Assembly: GCA_018831055.1 (NCBI GenBank)
Contig: JAHJRE010000165.1
Span: 1-33,451 of the forward strand
Direction of reading: 5' to 3'
Source of the DNA: Bacteroidota bacterium
GTDB taxonomy: Bacteria > Bacteroidota > Bacteroidia > Bacteroidales > B18-G4
Length of the DNA: 33,451 nucleotides
Numbering within the stretch: position 1 is the first letter of the stretch; each line of letters begins with the position of its first letter. Of this stretch, positions 1 through 7,736 are shown piece after piece. The position numbers and the translations under genes are program-made. The notes below the pieces were generated by a model. It searched no databases. It was given only the letters and a program-made list of their open reading frames with translations, and was not told the origin of the DNA.

Positions 1-1
1 A

Positions 2-237
2 AATGAAAAAACCTTGCACAAAAGTGCGAGGTTTTTTGTTGTTACCAACCATCAGTCCGGTTAGCTCGTCCCGCCTGAGGCGGGAAGGTCGTCACGCTAA
101 AAGCGTGACTACCCCGACCAAATGAAAAAACCTTGCACAAAAGTGCGAGGTTTTTTGTTGTTACCAACCATCAGTCCGGTTAGCTCGTCCCGCCTGAGGC
201 GGGAAGGTCGTCACGCTAAAAGCGTGACTACCCCGAC
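2..237. repeat. 119-bp tandem direct repeat, two copies, hairpin-rich
   Basis: Copy 1 (2-120) and copy 2 (121-237) are essentially identical up to the last base or two. Each unit carries three palindromes: a terminator-like AAAAAACCTTGCAC / GTGCGAGGTTTTTT stem, the palindrome TCCCGCCTGAGGCGGGA, and GTCACGCT-AAAA-AGCGTGAC. The first can act as a rho-independent terminator on either strand. No coding sequence is convincing here. The identity of the copies indicates a recent duplication. The left end may continue outside the window. Confidence 0.9.
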
Positions 238-243
238 ACTTGA

Positions 244-281
244 AAAGGCTTTGAAAATAAATATTTCAGAGCCTTTTTTTA
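244..281 (+). terminator. Rho-independent terminator, probably bidirectional
   Basis: An AAAGGCTTTGAAA arm pairs with TTTCAGAGCCTTT (one G-U pair) and is followed by seven T on the plus strand. It lies about 100 bp past the stop of the minus-strand gene ending at 381. On the minus strand the T tract is shorter, so it fits better as the end of a plus-strand transcript entering from the left, possibly serving both directions. Confidence 0.6.
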
Positions 282-380
282 TTTGTGAAGCCTATCTATT
301 TGATTGTTGGTTGAAACATGGTTGAAACATTTTCAACTGAATCCTTCTCAATTATTTTTCAAAATTCGCAAGTTGATAAA

Positions 381-2219
381 CTAAAAATGAAAATCAGTCA
401 AACCGATAACGCTTCCATCCGGGTTCTTCTCCGGTTGCCAGGATCGGACGTAGATCTTTGGGTTCATGCTGTCGTTCAGGTCGATTAGCAGGAACAGGTA
501 TCCTTTATCTGCATAGGTGGATGAATAGTAATTCTGTGCGATCTGTATGCCGTACAACTTATCTTCCAGCCGGTTGGTGCGGCTTACTTCATTATCTTCA
601 AACTGGATGTTGACAAACTCATTGCTGTTGAAGACGTTCCTTAAAGCCTTTATGTATGATTCTTTGGTATGGTAGATGTACTTTACCTTTTCATTGCCCA
701 GCTTCATGTACATTGCATCCAATGGGGTGTTATCATTTTTGAAGACATGCCCTACTATGATCAGTGCATTGTCTGCGAAGATGGATTCGATATAATCCAG
801 GCGCTTTAATGCATAGGCTGTCTTGTAATACTCCATGAACTGAATGAGCAAATAGCGTTCCTCCAGGGTTCCCCAGGGTTCGGGTTTGTTCATGATGTCA
901 CTAATGGCCTTTTTTCCCAATGCGAAAGAAACTGCATCGATCTTTTGCTCCTGGTTAAAAGTGAAAACTACATCTTCCAGGAATTTCTTCGTGTTGTTGT
1001 GATAAGAAAACATCATGGGAAGGGAACGGACAATGATCTCGTTGTTCACCTCTACGACCGTTATTGTATCCTGTAATGGTAAAACCTTTACATTTCCATT
1101 GGTTATCAGTTTATTATACATATCATATCCATCTTCTGTGAAATGCTCCCGGATGGATTGTGTATCCTTTTTTTCAATGGCATCATGAATATTCTCGATG
1201 ATCTTCTTATAATCCCTTGTTTGTATTTTCTTTTCCTGAGGAGCATGGTATTTCATGTTCATTTTTTTGGCCTGCATCCTGGGTATGTCATCCTTTTCCG
1301 GTAAAGAGATCCAATGTGCTGACTTTTTAAAATCGGGTGGGGGAGGAGTGTTTTGCATGACATTTCTTAGCTCAGTGTCGTATTTGCATTCATTCTCATA
1401 TTTATATTCTACCAGGAAACGGATGCGATCTGCATTGTCAGCATAGTTTCCAGACAATTCAATTGCGCCGAAACCATCCTTTGCACCGATGGGACCTGTA
1501 TAATTACTCCCGGAATAATACCAATAATCCAGGTTTCCAATAGGCTTACCTTTGTATTTCAGGAATACTGTATAGGTTATCATGTCCTTTTCCGGTTCTT
1601 TCAAAGTGTTGTGGATAGAAATATCAATGTTGCCCAGCAAGCTGTTTAATCGTTCGTATAAGAGTGTAGATAAAAGCATTTCCGGTTCACCTTCGAATGC
1701 ATATGTCATACTGTTGAACTCCGGGTGGGTGCGCAGAAGTACCAGTGCCCAGTAATAATAACGAAGGGCATCGCCTATTTTCAGGTTTGTATCGGCCTTG
1801 TAACCACAATCGACGAAGCTCAGGATCTTCTGCTTGCGGTTTACAAAGATCTTAGTAAGGTCTGTTTTTTTTATATATCGTAAAACTGTTGTTTCCCCAG
1901 ATCTTTCATTTATTGTCTCCAGAGACTCAAGGCCTTCCAGATGGCCTGTGGAATATGTTTTTAATACAGATTCCGTTAATTCATAGATGCTGTCGTTTTC
2001 CTCTCTCACATAGTTTGTAAAACTGCTTGTTACCTCCACGGATATCTTGGAAAACAGGTTATCTATGGCCTGTTTACCGGCTTTTTCGTAAGATTGGGAT
2101 ACTCCCTTGCCCCACAGGTAATCTCTGGAATTCATGATCTCATCCATGGTCTGCCCATAGGATAAGGAAACCGCAAGAAAGAAATATGAAATACACGTTA
2201 TTCGCACTATTGCTGTCAT
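381..2219 (-). CDS. Secreted protein with LPP20-like N-terminal domain and NTF2-like C-terminal region
   Basis: The protein has 612 residues and no clear assigned function. Residues 1-22 form a signal peptide (hydrophobic YFFLAVSLS, likely cleavage near YGQ). Residues about 34-130 (GKGVSQSYEKAGKQAIDNLF onward) have the 'G.G.S..eA...A...L...I.V.V.S' pattern of the LPP20 lipoprotein family, but there is no lipobox. The middle (about 140-300) contains a segment rich in Tyr and Trp. The segment around IQFMEYYKTAYALKRLDYIE, followed by FADNALIIVG, looks like the start of an NTF2/SnoaL-like fold. It is the most downstream gene of a minus-strand run with two PEGA-domain genes, so a shared envelope role is plausible. 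The LPP20 and NTF2 assignments are pattern-based and moderate in certainty. That the gene is real is near certain from its length and signal peptide. Confidence 0.8.
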   Translation of the reverse strand: MTAIVRITCISYFFLAVSLSYGQTMDEIMNSRDYLWGKGVSQSYEKAGKQAIDNLFSKISVEVTSSFTNYVREENDSIYELTESVLKTYSTGHLEGLESLETINERSGETTVLRYIKKTDLTKIFVNRKQKILSFVDCGYKADTNLKIGDALRYYYWALVLLRTHPEFNSMTYAFEGEPEMLLSTLLYERLNSLLGNIDISIHNTLKEPEKDMITYTVFLKYKGKPIGNLDYWYYSGSNYTGPIGAKDGFGAIELSGNYADNADRIRFLVEYKYENECKYDTELRNVMQNTPPPPDFKKSAHWISLPEKDDIPRMQAKKMNMKYHAPQEKKIQTRDYKKIIENIHDAIEKKDTQSIREHFTEDGYDMYNKLITNGNVKVLPLQDTITVVEVNNEIIVRSLPMMFSYHNNTKKFLEDVVFTFNQEQKIDAVSFALGKKAISDIMNKPEPWGTLEERYLLIQFMEYYKTAYALKRLDYIESIFADNALIIVGHVFKNDNTPLDAMYMKLGNEKVKYIYHTKESYIKALRNVFNSNEFVNIQFEDNEVSRTNRLEDKLYGIQIAQNYYSSTYADKGYLFLLIDLNDSMNPKIYVRSWQPEKNPDGSVIGLTDFHF

Positions 2220-2301
2220 GATATTTATGCTTTATATGTAATCAGTTTAAGTCTTTCTGAGTTATACAACTTCTGAACAATCCACGAACTTAAAAAAGTT
2301 G

Positions 2302-2318
2302 TTGGGGCTACGCCCCAA
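2302..2318. other. GC-rich hairpin downstream of the PEGA-FISUMP gene
   Basis: TTGGGGC-TAC-GCCCCAA is a perfect 7-bp stem with a 3-base loop. It lies 53 bp beyond the stop codon at 2371-2373. There is no T tract on the minus strand directly after it, so it is a poor intrinsic terminator. Comparable hairpins follow the FISUMP genes ending at 6654 and 7737. Confidence 0.6.
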
Positions 2319-2370
2319 ATCTCATTCTTTGCTTCACTCATGTTTCAAACAGTCAAATTGTCCATTAGTT

Positions 2371-4206
2371 CTAATCCCTGAGACAGCGAACAGAAAACCC
2401 GTTTGCCTTATTGGTGAGATACCGGTGCACATCATTGCTGTCATAGATCAACTCCCGGTACCATGCGTCGTAGGTACCTAGCTCCGTAGAGGACCAAAAA
2501 TAGGCGATGTAATTCAGATTGTTGAAAGCATCATTATTGCTGCGGTAACCGCCAGGGAGCACTGAAAATCCATAATCGTCTGTACCGTTTCCTCCACTAT
2601 TCCAGTCACTTGTGGATGTTAATTTTTTTACAGGAATATTACCCATAAATTCAATCAGAATTGACCAATCTTTATCAGATGGCAAATGCCAACCCTCTGG
2701 ACAAGCCCTCATTGCTGCAGCCCAATCATATAATCTACCATACTTCTCACAATTTATTTTTTTATTCTCATAACACCAACTGTTGTACATTTTAAATTTG
2801 AGGTTTTCTGCCATCCAGCATTGATTCCCAATCTTAACTACCTTATATTGTTGTCCATCCCGTCGATCAGTCCCAATGCCATTGCAATCTTTGAAGTTTA
2901 CATTTGAGTAAGCAGGACTCATAATGGAACTACCTTTGGACTCTTTAAGTGTTTCATCTATCTCTGTTGTCTGGTTTTCTAATACTTCTACAATACTTTC
3001 TTCCTCTTGGTATCCAGCCAATTGAAGTTTAATGTAGTGTGATCCTATGATTATGTTATTGATTACCAGTGGGGATTTTCCTTTATCTACCCCATCAATA
3101 GTTACCAGGGCTTCCGGCGGTTTTGTCCTAACTATCAGGGTGCCAGTGATGGGTTTTAGATCAATAGTTAGTTGTTTGGCTTCCCCTGCCAGTATATTAA
3201 GGGTTTGTTTTTCTGAATAGTGCTTATCTTTTTTAACTTCAATAATGTGTGTTCCTTCAATAAGCCTTACTAAAAAGCTGCCTTTTCCAAGACTTTCGTT
3301 ATTGATGAAGATCTCTGCTTCAGAATCAGTATTGATGCTAATCAATGCAAAAGTTGGGTTCATAGTTATGGGTATGCGGGTTATTTCTCCTTTAGTAATA
3401 GAGAACTCCTGCTGGACTGTTTCATACATATCCATCCTTACAGATAGTGTGTGGTTGCCAGGTGACAAGGGCTCAATGGTTGCAGGAGTAGTCTGATCTT
3501 CCTCCCGGCCATCAATGGTTATGATAGCTCCACTTTCAGGAGTTGTTTCAACGTATAGGCTTCCAAAATCGGGAGCTAATGCTTTTTCTATGGTTGTTGT
3601 TTGATCAGGGAGGATGGTGAATTCTCCTGTCAATTCATGGTACATGTCTTTCTTTAGAGTGTAACGGTAAATGCCGGCTTCAAAAGGCTGCTGAAAAGGG
3701 GTGGTCTTGCCGGTAGCGTTGTTATTAATGAATACATCAGCACCGGTGGGGTTACTTTTAATGAGCACCATACCTAATTGAGCAACGGCTCCCATTCCCG
3801 TAACGTTTCGCACCAGAACCATTTGGTAAACCGAAGAAGCCTCAATGGGTAACGGGAAATTGTAATACTTCTTTGCAAAACCATCCGCAAAGATTTCCAA
3901 CCGCCTCTCACCGGGTGAGACGTAAACACGGTATTCTCCATTGCTGTACGTTGTATTACCGCAATTTCCCTGGCTTGATATAAAACTAGCTCCTTGTATG
4001 TCTGTACTGACCTTTATCAATGCACAGTATTCTCCATCAATGTCTTTCCTGGGATTGCGCTGTGTAGAAAGGTCGGAAGCGTCCTTTTTAAAATCTTTTA
4101 CTTCAAATTCATCGGCAAAACCCCAAAAGGGAAAGAAAGCCAGGAAAATAACGATAATCTTCTTCGTGCTCACTTGGTTTGTTGATTTGGGTGAAATACC
4201 CTTCAA
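2371..4206 (-). CDS. Secreted PEGA-repeat protein with C-terminal FISUMP domain
   Basis: The 611-residue protein is probably exported. A hydrophobic stretch (KKIIVIFLAFFPFWGFA) ends at about residue 31, followed by the DEFEVKDF start of the mature protein, which is shared with the PEGA gene at 4405-6426. Residues about 135-425 carry four PEGA-type beta repeats (for example NPTGADVFINN, TPESGAIITIDG, KPPEALVTIDG). Residues about 440-611 are a FISUMP (TIGR02145-type) domain with GNQCWMAENL, PEGWHLPSDKDW, GYGFS-like DDYGFSVLPGGYR and a terminal SVRCLRD. PEGA domains are generally surface modules; the ligand is unknown. The far start is a TTG at 4204-4206. A GTG at 4171-4173 (VSTKK) is an equally good start, and neither has a Shine-Dalgarno site. 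The last 60 codons are DGR-like (see separate entry). Confidence 0.9.
   Translation of the reverse strand: MKGISPKSTNQVSTKKIIVIFLAFFPFWGFADEFEVKDFKKDASDLSTQRNPRKDIDGEYCALIKVSTDIQGASFISSQGNCGNTTYSNGEYRVYVSPGERRLEIFADGFAKKYYNFPLPIEASSVYQMVLVRNVTGMGAVAQLGMVLIKSNPTGADVFINNNATGKTTPFQQPFEAGIYRYTLKKDMYHELTGEFTILPDQTTTIEKALAPDFGSLYVETTPESGAIITIDGREEDQTTPATIEPLSPGNHTLSVRMDMYETVQQEFSITKGEITRIPITMNPTFALISINTDSEAEIFINNESLGKGSFLVRLIEGTHIIEVKKDKHYSEKQTLNILAGEAKQLTIDLKPITGTLIVRTKPPEALVTIDGVDKGKSPLVINNIIIGSHYIKLQLAGYQEEESIVEVLENQTTEIDETLKESKGSSIMSPAYSNVNFKDCNGIGTDRRDGQQYKVVKIGNQCWMAENLKFKMYNSWCYENKKINCEKYGRLYDWAAAMRACPEGWHLPSDKDWSILIEFMGNIPVKKLTSTSDWNSGGNGTDDYGFSVLPGGYRSNNDAFNNLNYIAYFWSSTELGTYDAWYRELIYDSNDVHRYLTNKANGFSVRCLRD
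2374..2553 (-). other. DGR-like variable region A at the 3' end of the PEGA-FISUMP gene
   Basis: These 60 codons run from the GGYR motif to SVRCLRD. They align without gaps to the ends of the FISUMP genes at 6654 and 7737. The ends are anchored by GGCGGTTACCGC and by a terminal 21-mer that differs from the other two genes at only two bases. Interior codons are mostly of NNC or NNT type encoding N, D, Y, S, T, I. This is the layout of a DGR variable repeat, but no template repeat is present in the window. Confidence 0.45.
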
Positions 4207-4345
4207 ATATTGTAAATTTTAAGGATATTTCAAAGGGAAATAACATTTATGATGGTTTGGTAAATATCTGTCATTGATCTTTGAATATTTGTGATGAACG
4301 CCAACTTCAAAAATCAACACAGAGCCAGCCCTGACGGAAGGAAGG

Positions 4346-4385
4346 GTTGATCGTTGTTCGTCAATCCCTTTGATTAACGATCAAC
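4346..4385 (-). terminator. Inverted repeat downstream of the PEGA gene
   Basis: GTTGATCGTT (4346-4355) pairs perfectly with AACGATCAAC (4376-4385), and TCAA/TTGA can extend pairing in the loop. It lies 20 bp past the stop of the gene at 4405. There is no strong T tract, so it may be a weak terminator or a transcript-end stabiliser. Confidence 0.45.
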
Positions 4386-4404
4386 GAATAGTGATTGTTG
4401 AAGA

Positions 4405-6426
4405 TTAGAAAGTGTAAGCAATGCTAAAAACCGCTCCATCTTGCAGCGGCATGACCGCAACATTCATTTTCCGCTTCACCTTTCCCTGCTTTGATGCATA
4501 AATGATGGCTGGCACCAGACAGGCTGCACTAATGCCATACAGCACAGGATAGATAATGTCAAAGGTCTCCACCTGGTTGTGCAGTTTGGTTGCATCACCG
4601 GTGGCTGTCTTGTATTCATCGTATTTCTGGTTTGCAGAAAGATAAAAGTACGTTCCCGCTCCGGCACTGGCTGCAGCGGCTCCCAGCCATGCCCATTTAC
4701 GGATTTTGTGTTTACGGTATTCCTGTTGCAGGCTGCCCTGATAGGTCTGCATCTGGAAGGTGAGCTTCTGGTTTTCACCTTCCTTGACCGTCACATTTTT
4801 ACTGGCTTCCAGGAAGCCTTGTTTTTCAATCTTGATGTCATAATTGCCGATGATCAGCGGGATCACTGCCGGTGTATTTTCTTTGCGTTTGTTGCCGTTG
4901 ATAAAAATATTCGCTCCTTTGGTTTCCATGGGCTCGGAGAAAACACTCACGCTGCCCATGATCGGCTCCGGCTCCAGGGTGATCTCTTCATTGCTGCCAA
5001 TGGTGATGTAGATTTTTTTTTCAGCATCCCGGTGTTTGTCCTTAACAGCTTTAAAGTTGTAGCTCCCGGGCTTCAGGTTTGCCTGGTAACTGTCCTTTGC
5101 TATCTGCCTTTCATCCTGTAAAATCGTTGCTCCCTGGGCATTCACCTTCACCGTACCGAAGTTTTTGGTAAGCACGATCAATCGCTCAGTTTGCTGACCG
5201 TCTTTCACCTCAATCGTTTCGGTTTCATCTGTCCACAGTTCCCTGGTGAGCCGTAGTTTGTATATTCCGGATGGCCATTGATCTTTCAGAAAAGGGGTGC
5301 TGCCTACCATCTGTTCATCGATATACACGGCGGCTCCTTCCGGTTCCGAGGTGATGTTCAATTGTCCGAAGGCTGGGACCAGTTCCAGGTTGAAGGATCT
5401 GTCGTCTCCATCTTCTATTGTGAATGTCTCCGTTTTGTCGTGATACAAATTAAATTCCGTTCGCAGGGTATGCTCCCCGCTTTCGATTTCCCTGCGGGCA
5501 ACAGGGGTTTGGCCGATAAGTTTATTATCGAGATAAACATCTGCTCCGGAAGGCGTGGATATCACTTCAATATATCCGAACCTGGGTTTGAGGTTTATCA
5601 GAGGCAGTTCCTTGGTTTCACCTTCCTGGAGGGTAAAAGTGCCGGAATAGGAATAATACAGTTCTTTCATCAGCATAAGCTGGTATTCCCCGGCAATGAG
5701 CTGGTCGGTAAATGGGGTGAACCCGACCTTCTGTCCGTTCAGGAATACCTCTGCCTGGTCCGGGGCAGAATATATGCTCAGGATTCCCGGAAGGTTCAGC
5801 CTGGTGGTGGCTGCTCCTTGTTGTAGGTTGATATCCACAATCTGGTCTTTTTCTACCGATATGGACTTGGTAATATCCTCAAAACCATCTTTGGTAAACC
5901 GGAAGGTATATTCTCCGGGGGGTAGCTGGAAGTCTGCCACGCTCTTTCCCTCAACCTGCACCGGTGCAGCATTGTTTCTGGAAATAAATACTCCGGGCTC
6001 ATTCAGCCGGAAGGTAAGTGTGATAAGGTTCTCATCAATGGCTGCAACAGCACCTCCTTTACGTTTTACCTCCAGGATATATACCCTGCCGGATTCCACG
6101 CTTCCCGGTATCTGGAACCATTCCGGCTTGAAATCCCTATGCATGAGCTTGATGGCCTTTTCTCCCGGTGAGACATACAGCCAGTATTCTCCTGGTGATT
6201 TTTGAACCACATCGGCTGCAATGCCACCGTTGGCATCAAAATCCATTCCCTGAATGTCTGTTAATACCTTGATGAGAGCGCAGGTTTTGCCGTCAATGTC
6301 CTTTTGGGGATTACGGGTAGCGGCCAGATCGCCATGGGATGCGTAGAATTTGATGATCTCGAATTCGTCGGCGAAGATTATTTTGCTTGAGAGTAGGAAT
6401 AAGAAGATTATGATGGGTTTATGCAT
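4405..6426 (-). CDS. Membrane-anchored PEGA-repeat envelope protein
   Basis: The protein has 673 residues. Residues 1-19 are a signal peptide (IIIFLFLLSSKIIFA), and the mature protein starts DEFEIIKF, like the neighbour at 2371. At least five PEGA-like repeats follow. They are recognisable by 'S.P.gA.Vyldg..iG.TP' patterns: APDQAEVFLNGQKVGFTPF, TPSGADVYLDNKLIGQTP, EPEGAAVYIDEQMVGSTPF and EPMETKGANIFINGNKRKEN. Near the C terminus lie two predicted membrane helices (WAWLGAAAASAGAGTYFYL and VLYGISAACLVPAIIYA), with a basic KQGKVKRK after the second. The protein is therefore probably anchored by its C-terminal end with the PEGA repeats in the periplasm or on the surface. PEGA modules occur in surface proteins of bacteria, but no catalytic motif is visible. 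It is transcribed in line with the PEGA-FISUMP gene, 198 bp apart. Confidence 0.9.
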   Translation of the reverse strand: MHKPIIIFLFLLSSKIIFADEFEIIKFYASHGDLAATRNPQKDIDGKTCALIKVLTDIQGMDFDANGGIAADVVQKSPGEYWLYVSPGEKAIKLMHRDFKPEWFQIPGSVESGRVYILEVKRKGGAVAAIDENLITLTFRLNEPGVFISRNNAAPVQVEGKSVADFQLPPGEYTFRFTKDGFEDITKSISVEKDQIVDINLQQGAATTRLNLPGILSIYSAPDQAEVFLNGQKVGFTPFTDQLIAGEYQLMLMKELYYSYSGTFTLQEGETKELPLINLKPRFGYIEVISTPSGADVYLDNKLIGQTPVARREIESGEHTLRTEFNLYHDKTETFTIEDGDDRSFNLELVPAFGQLNITSEPEGAAVYIDEQMVGSTPFLKDQWPSGIYKLRLTRELWTDETETIEVKDGQQTERLIVLTKNFGTVKVNAQGATILQDERQIAKDSYQANLKPGSYNFKAVKDKHRDAEKKIYITIGSNEEITLEPEPIMGSVSVFSEPMETKGANIFINGNKRKENTPAVIPLIIGNYDIKIEKQGFLEASKNVTVKEGENQKLTFQMQTYQGSLQQEYRKHKIRKWAWLGAAAASAGAGTYFYLSANQKYDEYKTATGDATKLHNQVETFDIIYPVLYGISAACLVPAIIYASKQGKVKRKMNVAVMPLQDGAVFSIAYTF

Positions 6427-6430
6427 GGTT

Positions 6431-6454
6431 ATATGGTTATATGGTTATATGGTT
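6431..6454. repeat. Octamer tandem repeat ATATGGTT x3 upstream of the PEGA gene
   Basis: Three exact copies of ATATGGTT sit at 6431-6454, with a degenerate fourth (GCATGGTT) at 6423-6430 that overlaps the start codon. The tract lies directly in the 5' untranslated region of the gene starting at 6426. The same octamer recurs before the gene starting at 32002. Confidence 0.85.
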
Positions 6455-6597
6455 GGGTGCTTTGATTTAAGGTTTCTGCTTTAGATATTATTTTTTTAGT
6501 TTTTAGATCTATTTTTTAATCTTTAATCTGTCAGCAAATTAATGCTTTCCTTGTAAACCGGTAATTCATTATAGAGTACCAAATTCTAAAAATTTTG

Positions 6598-6614
6598 ACC
6601 CCGCTTCGTGGGGT
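6598..6614. other. GC-rich hairpin downstream of a FISUMP gene
   Basis: ACCCC-GCTTCGT-GGGGT is a 5-bp GC stem; a further C-G pair is possible inside. It lies 40 bp beyond the stop codon at 6654-6656. It takes the same relative position as the hairpins at 2302-2318 and 7688-7709 after the other two FISUMP genes with similar 3' ends. Confidence 0.55.
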
Positions 6615-6653
6615 ATTGTTCAAATAAATCAAATTGTCAAAGTTTTAAATAGT

Positions 6654-7634
6654 CTAAAAATCCCGGAGACAACGAACAGACCTACCGTAGTCCTTATAGT
6701 AGTAGCTGCGGCTGACATCATCGAAGTCGTAGTACAATATCCGGCCCCATGCGTAGCTCGCATCGTACTCCGAAGAGGACCCAAAGTAGGCGCTGCTACC
6801 CATATAGTAGAAACTACCATAAATACTGCGGTAACCGCCAGGCAATGTGGAAAAGCCACTTGAATTTGTTGCTCCGGTGTTGGGTCTATTCCAATGTGTA
6901 TATCCGGCTTCCTTCATTGCTCCTCCGGCTATGCCATCGCCACTAAGATAATCTACCAGTATTGTCCATTCTGCATCACTGGGTACATGCCATCCGTCCG
7001 GACAAATGCCCTGTACACCGCTTGGAACAGCATTGCTGCTGGAAGCTCCGTTCATTAATGTGGCCCAGTCGTATAGCCGTCCGTAAATATCGCAGTAGGA
7101 GGAATTATTATCATAGCACCACGAGTTGCCGGTTTGATAATTCAGGTTCCCGGCCATCCAGCATTGGGTGCCTATTTGTACTGCTTTGTATGATTTACCA
7201 TTTCTTGGGTCTTTAAATGGGCTTGGGCATGCAAAATTAATGGATATTTCTGCAGGCGCAGAATGTCTTGTGCCTGCTGTGGCATAGATACGATATTGAT
7301 AAGTGATATCGGAACTGGGAATGATATCATTGTCTGTTGTTTCAAAGGTACCTGCAGGAATGATCCTATAGTTTAACTGCCATTCTGAGTTTCCAGCCTT
7401 ACGGTCGATAATGAAATTTTCAACATTAGATGCATCGCACTTCCACTCCAGCTTTTTTTCGGTAATGCTAATATCGGATATTTGCAGGTCATAAGGTGCC
7501 CAGGCAGAAGCCAGAACATGCTCATCATAAGGATTATCATACTCCCGTTTTTGGCAGGAATTAATCAAGACCGAAGAAAACAGAATAAAAAGCGCAATAA
7601 TTAGCTTAACAGAAATACCGTGTGATGATTTCAT
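6654..7634 (-). CDS. FISUMP-domain lipoprotein (one FN3 domain)
   Basis: The 326-residue protein has a lipoprotein signal peptide with lipobox LINSC (Cys27). It is followed by QKREYDNPYDE, a motif shared by the three lipoproteins of this cluster. Residues about 45-133 form a fibronectin type III-like domain ending in TYQYRIYATAG. Residues about 141-325 are a FISUMP domain: IGTQCWMAGNL, NSWCYDNN, YGRLYDWATLM, ICPDGWHVPSDAEW, GFSTLPGGYR and SVRCLRD. The FISUMP domain is thought to have a C-type-lectin-like fold related to DUF1566 and FGE-type domains, so a binding role at the cell surface is likely; the ligand is unknown. Residues 266-325 are unusually rich in Tyr, Ser and Asp. It lies 103 bp from the start of the neighbour at 7737 and is probably a paralogue made by duplication. 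Confidence 0.9.
   Translation of the reverse strand: MKSSHGISVKLIIALFILFSSVLINSCQKREYDNPYDEHVLASAWAPYDLQISDISITEKKLEWKCDASNVENFIIDRKAGNSEWQLNYRIIPAGTFETTDNDIIPSSDITYQYRIYATAGTRHSAPAEISINFACPSPFKDPRNGKSYKAVQIGTQCWMAGNLNYQTGNSWCYDNNSSYCDIYGRLYDWATLMNGASSSNAVPSGVQGICPDGWHVPSDAEWTILVDYLSGDGIAGGAMKEAGYTHWNRPNTGATNSSGFSTLPGGYRSIYGSFYYMGSSAYFGSSSEYDASYAWGRILYYDFDDVSRSYYYKDYGRSVRCLRDF
6660..6839 (-). other. DGR-like variable region B at the 3' end of a FISUMP lipoprotein
   Basis: This is the clearest of the three variable 3' ends. It starts at GGYR and ends at SVRCLRD; the interior is a run of TAC, AGC, GAC, GAT and TAT codons (for example SRSYYYKDYG). Such codons are what adenine-specific mutagenesis of AAC/AAT codons yields. 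The last 21 nt are identical to those of the gene at 7737, as is the 12-mer GCATGGGGCCGG. Against that gene I counted 20, 19 and 19 differences at codon positions 1, 2 and 3. Of 20 NNY/NNY codon pairs that change the amino acid, 16 keep the same third base. Confidence 0.5.
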
Positions 7635-7687
7635 ATTTACAAACTTTCAACTTTAAGAACTTTATAAACTTTTAACCCCTGGTTTTC

Positions 7688-7709
7688 TCCTCGCTGTCGC
7701 TTCAGAGGA
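7688..7709. other. Imperfect hairpin downstream of a FISUMP gene
   Basis: TCCT pairs with AGGA and CTG with CAG, with a two-base bulge and a 6-base loop. It lies 28 bp beyond the stop codon at 7737. It is weaker than the hairpins at 2302 and 6598 but in the same relative position. Confidence 0.35.
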
Positions 7710-7736
7710 TGAAATTAAAAAAATAATCAAATAGTC

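Noticed and set aside
2-237. CRISPR-like array
   Set aside because: Only two 119-bp units with no spacers; the units are adjacent direct copies.
122-325. Open frame of 67 codons over the tandem repeat
   Set aside because: It reads through hairpins and a terminator; no plausible protein.
4579-6205. Three long plus-strand open frames (4579-5121, 5278-5826, 5696-6205)
   Set aside because: They lie antisense to the PEGA gene, whose signal peptide, PEGA repeats and membrane helices are clear; the frames have no family-like sequence.
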